The translations under genes and the position numbers were made by a program. Positions 32,925-44,009 of a DNA stretch of 64,000 bases are shown here, in pieces. This stretch comes from Liopterus haemorrhoidalis. Lineage: Eukaryota; Arthropoda; Insecta; Coleoptera; Dytiscidae. Where the stretch lies: assembly GCA_963971575.1 (NCBI GenBank), contig OZ020622.1:9462279-9526278 (forward strand), written 5' to 3'. A model generated the notes under the pieces. The model was not told the origin of the DNA and did not search any database. It was given only the letters and a program-made list of their open reading frames with translations. The stretch's first letter is position 1. Every line of letters starts with the position of its first letter.

Positions 32925-33885
32925 TATGGAATCTGGGTAACATTGTGACGTCAATTTTTTCTAAGGTTCTCGTGATTGGCTAACTGGGGATACCCTGTCT
33001 CTTGATTGACAGGTATTTTGCAGATTTATTCTCTAAGAATCTATGAATACGATTATATATAGAAATGTGTAGGATTTCGTAGGCATAAACAAGAAACTCT
33101 AGATACTCCATATGCTTTGACCGATATGAACAATATTTTGCCGATTTATTCTCTAAACATCTGCGGATAAAATAACATATAGAAATGTCTAGGGTTTCGT
33201 AGGTATAAACAAGAAACTCTAGACACTCCTATATCCTATGATCGATGTGAAAAATATTTTATTTTCTAAAAATCTGCGGATAAAATAACACATAGAAATG
33301 TCTAGGGTTTCGTAGGTATAAACAAGAAACTCTAGACACTCCTATATCCTTTGACTGATATCAACAATATTTTCCAGATTTATTCTCTAAAAATCTAGGA
33401 ATATAACTACTTACAGAAATGTCTAGGGTTTCTTAGACATAAACAAAAAACTCTAGATACTGCTGTATCCTTTGACCGATATGACCAATATTTTGCAGAT
33501 TTATTTTCTAAGAATCTACGAATATAATTACATACATACATGTCTAGGATTTCGTAGGCATAAACAAGAGACTCCTATACTTTTAACCGATATGAACAAT
33601 GTTTTGCAGATTTATTCTCTAAGAATCTACGCTATTAATTACATATAGAAATGTCTAAGGTTTCGTAGGCATAAATTAACGTCTCAAATTATTTTTAGTT
33701 TTAACAATATAAATGTACTGAGTAAAAATGAATCGTTTCTTGCGAATTATATAATTACCGAGTGTCAGTATGCAGTGTCGGTAACATTGTGACGTCAATT
33801 TTTCCTAAGGTTCTCGTGATTGGCTAACTGGAGACACCCTGTCTCTTGATTGGCTGACAGGTGACACCCTCTCTCGTGATTGGCT
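32925..33885. repeat. ~119-bp tandem array flanked by a ~90-bp direct repeat
   Basis: Five to six units start at about 33071, 33190, 33303, 33424, 33545 and 33656, each with AGGGTTTCGTAGGTATAAAC or a close variant and CTCTAAGAATCTACGAATAT. The array is bracketed by direct copies of a block containing GGTAACATTGTGACGTCAAT and CTCGTGATTGGCTAACTG (about 32935-33012 and 33778-33860), with a further partial copy to 33885. The repeated AGGGTTTCGTAGGTAT matches the terminal motif of R1. Confidence 0.9.
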
Positions 33886-34048
33886 AAATACCTCACATGG
33901 TGGTATATTTTTTGGTTAATTATACGAAATTAAGATTAAAAATAAAACCAAATACACATACAAACAATTGAAATTTTTATATTATAAATCCAACATTATT
34001 GACGGGTAATAACATAGTACTAATATAATTTGTATTAAAATAGTGTAA

Positions 34049-34261
34049 AGCTGCATTCAGAGCTCTGTAAATCAACACGTTGTACGCTATGGATAATTTT
34101 TAAACGAGGTCATTTGGTATGATCGGACATGCTCGTGCTTTGTCGTTGCTATACTACTGTTGAGCGATATAGTACGAGCTTGTCCGATCATACCAATTGC
34201 ACTCGTTTAAAAACTATCCATAACGCACAGCGTGTTAATTTACTGAGCTCTGAATGCAGCA
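34049..34261. mobile_element. Near-perfect palindromic MITE
   Basis: The arms begin GCTGCATTCAGAGCTCTGTA and are about 90% matched over roughly 95 bp each side, with a centre near 34155. TAA lies on both flanks (34046-34048, 34262-34264), which would fit a 3-bp PIF/Harbinger-type duplication. There is no coding capacity. Confidence 0.8.
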
Positions 34262-34264
34262 TAA

Positions 34265-35557
34265 CGTTCACTAAATGTATCCCTCATTAAAATATATACA
34301 TTTGAAACATTATAGGAATATCTAATATGTAAAAAAATCGAATAAAATTAATGCTGCCATCTATGTAATTCGTTACCTATTAACACATTGCTTAACTTAA
34401 CTCAGGTATTAAATGTCTAAATGTTTCCGCTTTCAACATTTTAGCCTCAAGTATCTAATACTAACACACTATAGATTACTTGAGTTAATGTAATGTAATA
34501 TTGTTTTACATTACTGTACTAAAAAACATTAATTTAATGGGTATTGATGGTAATTTTATTATCACGTTTTCTTGTTTTTCAATTTAGCTTTTTATTCACG
34601 TAACAAATGCGTTTTTCTGAAACAAGTTTTTATGATGTAGAAATGATCGCTAATCTTAAATAAGACATGAAACTAAATCATATTTCTAACATTTATGGTA
34701 CAATTCGTTTCATTTTTTATGATTATTTAAAAAATTTAACCATTTACAGTCCAAATCTAAGTGGTAGAACTATGTGGAATAGTTAATATTTATTATAAAG
34801 ACGCATTTATGAGTTTAATATTGCTCTTCTCGACGTAATTCCTGGTACTTTTGAGAAGTGACCCACTATAATACGCTAACAGGTGGCCAAGTTATTGTAC
34901 TAAATACTGCAGTACAGTTTGAACATATTACATATATTTTAGTATTGAATTTTTGTTACAATATCGACTGAAGTTGTGAAAAACTATAAAAGCAGAACAA
35001 ATTGTAATGTTTTTACTTGTCATTTAAGAAACCACTAATATGGCATCTTATGGTGCGATTATGGTCCAACAGAATTTAAGGTTAAATGAATCTTTAACTT
35101 CGACTGTTAAATTATTTAAAATTTTGCTATTATGGTCAACTAAATTTAAATACTTAACAGAATACGCTACAGAATTGTGACCTTGTTAGAGGCTAATTAA
35201 GTAACGTTCAACTGAGCATTGTCTGTCTCTGTCTGTGCGCATTGAATAAAGAGAGAAAGCAATAGTAAAGACACGTTAATTTAGTGTTTTTAGTGCTGGC
35301 TGTCAGAACATATAACGTGATATAACCAAAAACTTAAAATCTTTATTTATTGAAGAAAACAACAAAAAAAAACATAGCAAAATGAATTCAAAGTACATGA
35401 TTTATTAAACCATGTTTACAATATTTACCCAAAAATAATAAATAATAAAAGTATAATTTTAAGATAAAAATGTATGTTCATAGGAAATTTTCATACAAAA
35501 TAACACACATGCTCTTAAAGCTCCTTTCTAAGTTAATAAAGCTTCGTTTTTAAAGCT
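34265..35557. other. Unassigned AT-rich stretch
   Basis: No recognisable domain. Short related motifs TTATGGTCCAACAGAATTTA (35063) and TTATGGTCAACTAAATTTAA (35133) hint at an old repeat. Confidence 0.3.
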
Positions 35558-36757
35558 CTTAATCTAAGAGCTTTAAAAACAAATTTTATGTTAAAATATT
35601 TTTTTGTTAATATTAATTCGAATACCTAATACCATTATTTAGGTTTCTAAATATGTGCAGTATTTTTTTTTTTTTATATAGCAAGGTTCATTAAGATTTT
35701 GAAAATTGATTTTGAAAATTGCATATGGCTTCCATTGGTTGTTTAAAGTCATATGTTCCGCCCCATTGGTTTCGTATACATGACACATAGAATGAAAATA
35801 AAATTCCAACAATTCCAACTGGTTTTTAAATTTACGCTCTTAAAAATTAAATGCAACATTTGCCAAAATATAACTAGAATTTTGACAAAATAATTTAAAC
35901 GAAATAAAAATGAAAATAAAAACAAAAAATAAAATTGTCTCCTCTGCCCGGGAGCGAACCCTAGTTTGCTGGGTAACAAGCGAACAAGCTAACCATTAGA
36001 CCAGGATACGCTTTCTAGTACCTATAGTGTGTTACTTAACTACCATGAGTTCAAAAAGTAATTACATAAGGGTTGGCTATTGAAAAATAAAATAATGTCT
36101 ACTGTAAGCTTTAGAATTAATTAACTGTCATCACTGTTGTTTTATGTCATAAGTTTATATTGATATATAAAGATTGCAGTAGACATTATTTTATTTTTCC
36201 ACAACCAACCTTAATGTAATTACTTTTTGAACTCACGTATAACTTTTATACATCGTCAACCAGAAAACACAAAAATGCGTTATTTTCCGAAAATATAATC
36301 TGATCAAAAATTCCTGTTGTACTATTCCGGTTCACATCAATGTATATTACTTATAATTTTTTAAGATTTTTGGTTAAACCATCTGGGCTACAGGGTGTGG
36401 GACAAATTTTTTTTGCACAATTTTGGCAAAAATCGCATCTAAATAATTTATTTTACAAAAATAAAAATTTTATCGTTAATCCACATACTAAGGGCTTTAA
36501 TTTGATACCCTACTCAGAATTAAAAAAAATATATATTTTTTTCAATGAGCACATATTTGTTATATTTTTAGGGGGATATGTTTTTATATGTTTTAGTATT
36601 TTTCCTATGTGCGGGTCAAAGAGTTGTATAAGCATGCCAAATTTCAAGTCTCTAGGTTTAGCTGTTTGGCTACAAATTTTACCGAACAGACAGACAGACA
36701 GACGACAAAATGACGGTATAAGGGTTTTTGGTCATACCTATAAAACCTTAAAAAACC
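35558..36757 (-). mobile_element. R1 repeat, full copy f (Asn-like tRNA module)
   Basis: Starts in AATCTAAGAGCTTTAAAAAC and has the conserved AT half. The tRNA-like module at 35942-36012 (minus) reads CTGGTCTAATGGTTAGC, TTGTTCGCTTGTTACCC and GGTTCGCTCCCGGG. It resembles tRNA-Asn with anticodon GTT. The copy continues to (CAGA)n at about 36690-36703 and ends at AAAACCTTAAAAAA. It is interrupted by a MITE at 36043-36237. Confidence 0.85.
36043..36237. mobile_element. Short palindromic MITE inside R1 copy f
   Basis: The arms TGAGTTCAAAAAGTAATTAC and complement pair over about 55 bp. TA flanks each side (36041-36042, 36238-36239), and the R1 sequence CTATAACTT is restored on removal. Tc1/mariner-type targeting. 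Confidence 0.8.
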
Positions 36758-37340
36758 CAGGGTCAGTCTTGAACCTTCTTTGGGACAATGCTATCTATGG
36801 CTCGAGAGGTATGTTTCTTTTCAGTTCTCTACCATTTTGTCTTTTTCCTAATCGACTAAAATCTTCACTTTCAATCTGATAAAAAAATTTCAATTCTCGT
36901 TCAATAGAAATTTCAATTTAAAGTGTTAGTTTAAATTATACTATGGCTATAAAATGGAATGGCAGTAATCATGCAGTCTAAGTAAGGCATTTCTCTGGCT
37001 AGGCAAGATCGTTAGTCTTTTTCCAATAGGTACTGCTCAACTATTCTATCTCTCACTGACAGAGAGATAACAGTTGATTGACTTAGCGAGTTGTAAAACT
37101 TACTGGAGCATGAAGTTGCAACGTTTTATTTATTGCTTCTTTTAATTTGTATTCGCATACTCGATTTACGATAAATATTAGTCTCGCATGTACGCACTTT
37201 GAATTTCAATCGAATTGTTTAGAACTTTACTTGAATACTAATACTTAGAAATTTACACTTAGATGAAAGGATATTAATCCTCCGTTTAGGGGGTGCATAC
37301 TTTCTGTAACAAAATGCATGCAACTGCGAGTACATACAAG
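36758..37340. other. Unassigned stretch
   Basis: No recognised domain or repeat. Confidence 0.3.
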
Positions 37341-37826
37341 CAGTGATGGAATTCATCCGGTTCGCACCGGTTCGCTCGAACCGTTTGTTAAGAAATTTTA
37401 AGTTCGGCGAACCGCTTGTTAAAATACTTTAGATACAGGGAATGACCATAGCCATCAGTTCAGCAGAAGCTGAAAGAGGCTTTAGCCTTATGAATAATAT
37501 ATGCACAGAAAAACGAAACAAACTGATCGTTTCAAATATAAGTAATATAATGGTTATTAATTTGAATGGTTTGCCTTTAATAGATTGGGATCCAGTACCG
37601 ATAGTGCTAAATTTGGTTAATAAGCAACCACAGTTCGGATGATCCTCGTGTAAAAACAAAAACGGAAGTAGAAGTGACAGAAAACCAATGGGCTATCTGG
37701 CAATATTTAAAATAATTACATATCTTAATGTTTAATTTAAATAAATACTATTTTGAATTTTGTGAATTTTTTTTGAAACATATACCCCTGCGAACCAGTT
37801 GTTGAGCAAATTGAATCTCAGTACTG
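37341..37826 (+). mobile_element. hAT deletion derivative with perfect 8-bp duplication
   Basis: Flanks are identical octamers CATACAAG (37333-37340, 37827-37834). The left end is CAGTGATGGAATTCATCCGG and the right end, read inward, CAGTACTGAGATTCAA. Subterminal GGTTCG/CGAACC motifs repeat on both sides. It keeps only the C-terminal dimerisation part of a transposase, so it is a 486-bp internally deleted copy. Confidence 0.95.
37442..37642 (+). pseudogene. hAT transposase dimerisation domain remnant
   Basis: The 66-codon frame reads SSAEAERGFSLMNNICTEKR, NKLIVSNISNIMVINLNG and LPLIDWDP. The SxAEAERxFSxMNxIxxxxRNxL core is the hATC dimerisation motif. The frame is open up to a stop, which may be the native C-terminus. 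It lacks all catalytic residues. Confidence 0.88.
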
Positions 37827-37860
37827 CATACAAGACCACATGAAAGAAGATATCCTGTTA

Positions 37861-37940
37861 AGGCCCGGTCTTTCCACCCTCAGGTAAACCTCTAGGTAAC
37901 TATCTGACAGATAAGATTATCGGGAACTTGATCTCCTGAA
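37861..37940. mobile_element. MITE fragment cut by mariner
   Basis: GGCCCGGTCTTTCCACC then CTCAGGTAAACCTCTAGGTA looks like a PIF/Harbinger-type MITE end of a form common in insects. It breaks off exactly at the mariner left border, and no other half is seen beyond. Confidence 0.4.
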
Positions 37941-37942
37941 TA

Positions 37943-38925
37943 CGAGGGTTACCTTTTATATTTTTACAAACGACCAGTAGATGGCAATATTGAAATGTGT
38001 CATTACTATATTCGTAAAATTTGACATTTTTTATTGTGAAATAAGTGGCAGCTCCTAAATTGACCGAGTAGTTTGTTGATAGTGAACGTTAAAAAAACAG
38101 GTTTGTGAAAAAATGGATATTATTCGTGAAGGTTTTCATTGAATGATTTTTGATGAAGGTTTCGTTGAAAATTTCGTCGTGGTCGTGCGTCCGTCAGTGA
38201 TGAATCTTTTGCAGGTCGACCGAAATTGGTTGTGATTCAAACAAACATCGATGCTAAAAAATGATTGAAGAAGATCGGCATGTGACTTACCGTGATAGAG
38301 GCATCCTTTGGCTTATCGCAGACTGCAATACAATAGATTTTGCATGAACATTTAGCTCTGTTCCCTAACATAAAAGATCTGTTCACGATGGATTCCGCAT
38401 AATTTGACCGAAGCTCAAAAAAGGCTCGTGTTGATTGGTGTAAGGAAATGCTAAAAAAGTTCAACCTAGGTACTGTAAAATCCGTATACAACATCGTTAC
38501 AGGTGAAGAAACTTGGATTTATACATATGAACTGGAAACTAAGCAACAATCCACTGTTTGGATCTTCCAAAATGAACCGAAATCCACAAAAGTTGTTCGT
38601 TCACGAAACACTTCCAAGAAAATGATAGCTTGTTTTTTCGGTTGTACTGGACATGTCGCAACCATTCCTTTAGAGGATCGGAGAACAGTTAATGTTGGAT
38701 TGTATACAACAATCTGTTTGCGAGAAGTCATCGACAAAATCAGGAAAAACAACCAAAAACGTCGCATCATTCTTCATCATGACAATGCAAGCTCCTACAC
38801 AGCACGTCAAACAATTGATTATTTGAAGGAGGATTAATGTCTCATTGCCCGTATTCACCTGATTTATCAATAAATTTTTTTAGAAAAATAAATTATTTTT
38901 TACTCTAAAATAATTTTCTTTCCGG
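37943..38925 (+). pseudogene. mariner remnant, 'TACGAGGGTTACC' family
   Basis: The left end is present (TA at 37941-37942) and the right end truncated. Coding starts near 38113 (MDIIREGFH then stop), with frameshifts and a deletion in the helix-turn-helix. The longest frame (38448-38837) contains VTGEETWIYTYE, SKKMIACFFGCTGHVAT and IILHHDNASSYTA. In the first motif the usual catalytic Asp of GDETW is Glu, while the second Asp (HHDNA) is kept. After 38837 a small deletion shifts CPYSPDLS out of frame. It is inactive. Confidence 0.88.
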
Positions 38926-38935
38926 TCCTCATAAT

Positions 38936-39384
38936 CAGGGCTTCGAACCGGAACTGAACCAAAAACCGAAAAAAAAAAACGCTGCTGAGCTGAACCGAAT
39001 AAAAATATCGGTTTATTTCTGTTCAGATAATGTTTATGGGATTGAATATAAAATACATTTTATTTAAGATTATTTTTTAAACTGATGAGCAGAAAAAAAT
39101 CGTAATTTTTTTAACTGATGACTAAAAAAATCGCTTCTTATTGACTTAAAAAATTATTTCGGGGGGGGGGGGCTCCGGCAGTGGTCTTGGCATGATTATT
39201 AGAAAATAAGGAATAAAATGTTCTTCTAAATTATAGTAGAAAATAAATTTTTAATACAAATAAAAGCATTTAAAAATTTATCACTCGGAACTGAACCGAA
39301 AACCGGAACCGAAATGATATATATATTTTTTTAATTTAACCGGAACGTAAACCGAAACGAAAAAAATAACGGTTCGAAGCCCTG
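38936..39384. mobile_element. Non-autonomous hAT with 8-bp duplication
   Basis: The inverted ends are CAGGGCTTCGAACCGGAAC and CGGTTCGAAGCCCTG. The flanking octamers are CTCATAAT (38928-38935) and CTTATAAT (39385-39392), seven of eight identical. Multiple GAACCGAA subterminal motifs lie inside both ends, and a run of about 13 G lies near 39162. There is no ORF. It sits 10 bp after the mariner remnant. Confidence 0.93.
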
Positions 39385-39392
39385 CTTATAAT

Positions 39393-39962
39393 ATAAAATC
39401 TATTATTTAAATTAAATGTTACAAATTAAATTTTGGTTGTTGTTTTGTAAATTATTATTATTATATTGTAAATTATTATTATTAGTTTTCACGTGCCGGT
39501 TTAATTTACCACTACGAGTAAATGTCGATAGTTGACCCTTTTTAACTCATTTTCTACGATTAGAATTCATGTAGAATTGATTCTGATTCTGTTCTGACCG
39601 CTCATTCAATACTGCCTCTTCATAAAATAATGACATATTCAAACAAAGTTATTAAAACCTTTCTCAACAACGAGCGACTGTTTATTCTTACAAAAGGTGT
39701 TTTCTTCAACTGTAGATTTAAAATAATAGTTATCTTCAACAAAGATAGTATTGTAAAATATTGTACATAGTTTAACTTGAAATAAACATTGAATATCGAT
39801 AATGACACACCAGACTACTCAATAGATTTAAACTTGAATTCTCCCGGTTAAGTAAGCTTGTTAATATTGGTCCAATAAATTTTGGTATACAAGATCCATG
39901 AAAGGAAATAATAGACGGATTATATATAGTGCACAAGAGTTATTAAAATATCTGTATTCAAA
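39393..39962. other. Unassigned AT-rich stretch
   Basis: No recognised feature. Confidence 0.3.
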
Positions 39963-40608
39963 CGTACACTGCGCAAGCTTTTAACTGCAAACCTGTGAAA
40001 TAAGTGATAGTCGGAGGGTGAAATATCTGGTGAGTAGGGTGGGTGTGTTAGAACCTCCCAATCAAGCTCGGAAATTTGATGAACGAGGCGTGAAGAATAT
40101 CTCCTCTTCTATTCATAATTTCTGGCCGATTTCTGGCCAAGTTCTGATTCAGTCGATTGTTCCAATTGTTCACAGTAGAGATCAGAATTAACATTTTGCC
40201 CCGGTTTTAACATCTCATAAAATTATTCCTTTATAGGGCCTTCCAGATCGAAGTTCATCATCCAAGCATAAATTTCCTGATTTAAATTTTTTAAACCACT
40301 GTTGACATGTGCGTACACTTTGTTTATCACCATAAACAGTGCAAATGTTTTATGTAGCAACTGTAGTAGATTACTTTTTATGGTACCCATACAACATTAA
40401 ACAGCATAAAAAATGTTTTGATGAAAATTCTTTCGCCATTTGATAATGCAAGGGTTTAAAATGAAACGAAAACAATAATTACTCAAGATTACAGATTTTT
40501 ATCAAAACGCAAAAGACGTCTGTTTAATTCAGCGAATAAGTCGTGACTAGTTCGCATACTGCACTAATAATAAAAACGAAAAAACTTTTCGGTACACCTA
40601 ATATATAG
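39963..40608 (-). pseudogene. mariner remnant, 'AGGTGTACCGAAAAG' family
   Basis: The right end reads inward TATTAGGTGTACCGAAAAGT. The minus strand carries a helix-turn-helix piece (TVYGDKQSVRTCQQWFKKFK then LDDELRSGRP), then YEMLKPGQNVNSDLYCEQLE, then ELDWEVLTHPPYSPDISP and SDYHLFHRF. LKPGQT...DLYCxQL and HPPYSPDLAPSDYHLF are mariner hallmarks. Large deletions remove the first catalytic Asp region and the HDNARPH block, and stops interrupt the rest. Confidence 0.8.
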
Positions 40609-40868
40609 GTATTCCTAGACTTACCATAATATTTTTTTCTCAAACCGGGTCAATTTTGAGATTTTGCTAAAAACAGAAAGTAACGCCGTCTACTCTAGTA
40701 CTTATGGTTAAAAAGGATAAATAACGGAGTGGTTAACAAAAATCAAAATTTGCGTAGTAATAATTTTGAATTACTATTAATTGAACATAACTTATTATTA
40801 AAAAAATATTAATATTTACCACTAAGTAGCGTGAAATTTTTTTAAAAATTCGTTGTTATTTTTAATTA
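40609..40868. other. Unassigned AT-rich stretch
   Basis: Nothing recognised. Confidence 0.3.
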
Positions 40869-41271
40869 TAGACTATTCCAAACTTTTAGGCTGAACTAAA
40901 TGGAAATTTCGTTCTTTAGGTTGTCACGAGAAGGGACCTTGCTTTGGTTATTTCATTTTACACGTTTGGTATGTGAAAATTTTAATTTCTAACAGTGAAA
41001 CAATGGAAACGAATGACATGTCAAAAATTTTAATACATTGTTCCATATATTGAAGACAAGAAAATAAATAAATGGGAAATTTTTATTAAGAATGACAAAA
41101 AAATTCATGTGCAATGAAAAGGACATTTTATGATGACAATCAATTTAAGCTAGAATTTGCAATGTGAGTCTGATTTAGAAAGCTTAAACAAAATGACTAG
41201 AAGTCCGAATTAATAGATAAAAATTACTAGATTTCAAAATCTAGTTTCATCTAAACGTTTGGAATAGCCTA
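40869..41271. mobile_element. MITE-B copy 2 with TA duplication
   Basis: The ends are TAGACTATTCCAAAC and TAGGCTATTCCAAAC (inward), flanked by TA. The interior is alignable with copy 1 (26945-27346), including GTCACGAGAAGGGACCTTGC, at the same length within one base. It is followed by an ATT microsatellite (41277-41297). Confidence 0.88.
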
Positions 41272-41589
41272 TAGTTATTATTATTATTATTATTTATTTA
41301 AAAAGAACTGAAGCCAATGGCTTGTAAAGTTCTTATAGAAAAATTACAATATTTCTCATTGTTGTGATACAGGAAAGTTGAAAGAAACAAAACACTTTGA
41401 TAAACAACTAAAGTCAAACAATAACAAATATAAAAAGTGTACAAAAACAGAAAATTTCAGTTTATGGGGATAGTAGCAACTGATTGTAAAGGTCCAGTCT
41501 ATTTTTAAAATTTTATAGTTGTCTAATCGCCATTTTCTAAAGGCTGTACTTTTTGTGCTGCGTGTATATTTTGCACTTTTTAATTTTTA

Positions 41590-41770
41590 CGAAATATCCG
41601 GGACAAAATGACAAACTGGCTGGGACACCGGGACCATACCTTCAAACCGGGACAATCCCTGGGACGTATGGTAAGCTTAGAGGACAATATGACAAACTGG
41701 CCGGGACACCGAGACCATACCTTCAAACCGGGACAATCCCGGTCAAACCGGGACGTCTGGTAAGCCTAGG
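41590..41770. repeat. Two tandem ~95-bp units of a hAT-like terminal sequence
   Basis: GGGACACCGGGACCATACCT and TTCAAACCGGGACAATCCC occur twice, at about 41598-41690 and 41690-41770. Read on the minus strand, the outer edge CCTAGGCTTACCAGACGTCC resembles a hAT end rich in CCCGG repeats. Confidence 0.7.
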
Positions 41771-42939
41771 TATTCCGATATTCCGAAATTGTGCGTCCTT
41801 CTATCGAATTTATTATAAATCATAAAGCAACCAAATTTGAAACACTAATTAAAGAAGCTTTAAATTATACTTTCCTGGCAATACATTTGCAGATTTTTAT
41901 CTCTTTAGTACGTTATAGTTGTTTTACGAAAAGGTATATTTAGGTAGATGTAATTAACAAAATAATTAGCAAATTCAAAATGTATTTCCAATAAGTTGCA
42001 TTTTAGTTCATCCTTAACAAAAATTGTTTTACAAAATTGAAAAATGTAAAAAGTGTGGGATCAAGAGAGACGCACAAAATAGCGTAATTTGTACCTAATT
42101 TTGTACTGGGTAAGTCATCCTCACAAGCAGTGGTAGAACTTCAAATTTTCCGAATAATCTCTAATCGGAGGATACTGACTGTGTCCTTAAAATTTAGTAA
42201 GAGTGGGACTTCTAAGTATTAATTTTGGTATTGTTAATTATTTGAAATCAAATATATCAACATAAAAGATATTTAACGATAAAAATAAAACGAAAATGAA
42301 TATTCTGTTAGTTCGATCGCGTGATAAAAGAGTTATATTCAATAAAGACCATCAAAATAAAATACGAACATATAGTAACGAGTCTCGTGTTACATCACAT
42401 AATTCGTAAGTAGTAATTAAGAGGAAGAACGAACGTTACTCGAGAACGTAGAACGAGTTATGTATATGTATTCTTAAAATCGCCCCAAGTTATATTCGAG
42501 GAGGCATATAGCACGAACCATATGCTTTTGACATGACATATTTTATCTGCCTCAGGTTTAAGATGATCAAAATATTTTATCAATTAATTATTAAACACAT
42601 GTTAAGAAAATATTTCTATTTCCGCCTCTTATTATAACTGATTAAGATTACTATTTTTTAAATACAATCCCCGTCAGTAAACTAACAAAATAAATGAAAG
42701 AAAAGTGCAAAAAATTAATTTCGTGTTTTTCCCACTATCTTCCTGGCCACTATCAAGCAAGTGAATTTTAACCACGATATCACTTATCTTGGCCACATTG
42801 TCCAATCATTTCCGGTATATATATACCGTATTTTTCAGGCGATAAGACGAACCCCAAACTTATGAGACAATTTAAAAAAAAAATATTAATTATTACGATA
42901 ACTGGTACCAGCAACATTCGCAAATCTTCACTCTCTGTA
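41771..42939. other. Unassigned stretch
   Basis: Mostly AT-rich with no domain. At about 42826-42860, ACCGTATTTTTCAGGCGATA then AGACGAACC resembles the widespread hAT-type end TACCGTATTTTTCGG...TAAGACG; only one end is seen. Confidence 0.3.
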
Positions 42940-43548
42940 TTATCAATAAAAAATGGATATTACTCGTGAAGGTTTTCGTTGGATGATTTTTTACGATTTT
43001 CGTAAAGCCTAACTCAACAACAATGTATAGATTCGCTTCGTTCAACTTTTGGTAATGAAGCACCATCAGAAAAGACTGTTTACAATTGGTTTGCAGAATT
43101 TCGTTGAGGTCCCAGCAAACATTTTTATACGGGCCAGTACTGGTAAAGCACATACTCCCCGGCATTGAAAGTAATGGGCCAGTACCCCGGTGTCCCCGGG
43201 GCCGTTACTGGCCCATTGATGTATCAGTTGCTGGCCCAGCAACGGTAAAGTGCAAAATAATCGCATTAGTTGCAAGATTTATTTCTGATGGTTTTAAAGA
43301 GTGCTTATAAAATGCTGGTAAAGTACTTCGTATAGGCGGAATGCGAAATACAAATGTGAAGTACATTCCCAGCAAACATTTTTATCCGGACCAGTACTGG
43401 TAAAGCACATACTCGCCGGCATTGAAAGTAATGGGCCAGTGCTGGCATTTCGTACTGGGCCAGTACCCCGGTGTCCCGTGGCCCTTAGCTGGCCCATTGA
43501 TGTATCAGTTGCTGGCCCAGCAACGGTAAAGTGCATTGAAAGTAATGG

Positions 43549-43625
43549 GCCAGTGCTGGCATTTCGCACTGGGCCAGTGCTGGCATTTCGCATTGGTCCA
43601 GTGCTGGCATTTTGCACTGGGCCAG
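43549..43625. repeat. 24-bp tandem repeat, three units
   Basis: GGGCCAGTGCTGGCATTTCG followed by CACT, repeated three times with small changes, inside the CCCAGCAAAC element. Confidence 0.92.
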
Positions 43626-43843
43626 TGCCCCGGTGTCCCCGTGGCCGTTAACTGGCCCATTGATGTATCAGTTGCTGGCCCAGCAACTGATAAGGTGCAA
43701 AATAATCGCATTAGTTGCAAGATTTATTTCTGACAGACTAGTGCTTATATTATACCCACTCTCTAGTGTTTCAAATGTAATATATGTGTACTTACCCAGT
43801 ATTAAAATAAATTAATGGTTAGGTGCAAAATAAATACTCATTT

Positions 43844-44009
43844 GGCCATTTTCACCATCGTTGAATAAATTTATTTAACAAGTAAAGTTGACAATATCGC
43901 ATCGGTTTTAAACTATTAATGAAGAAATTAACATTGCTGTCAATAGAATGATGCGATATTGTTAACTTAAGTTGTTAAATAAATTTATTCAACGATGGTA
44001 AAACTGGCC
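43844..44009. mobile_element. Palindromic MITE nested in the CCCAGCAAAC element
   Basis: The arms GGCCATTTTCACCATCGTTG and GGCCAGTTTTACCATCGTTG (inward) pair over about 65 bp each and continue through TTGAATAAATTTATT and GATATTGT. The flanks show no clear duplication. Confidence 0.8.

Noticed and set aside
36340..36879. 179-codon frame through R1 copy f
   Set aside because: It runs through repeat sequence that is broken by stops in other R1 copies and continues into unrelated DNA; no domain.
43066..43815. Several 65-107-codon frames on both strands
   Set aside because: They come from GC-rich tandem GGGCCAGT repeats of the CCCAGCAAAC element, open in multiple frames at once.
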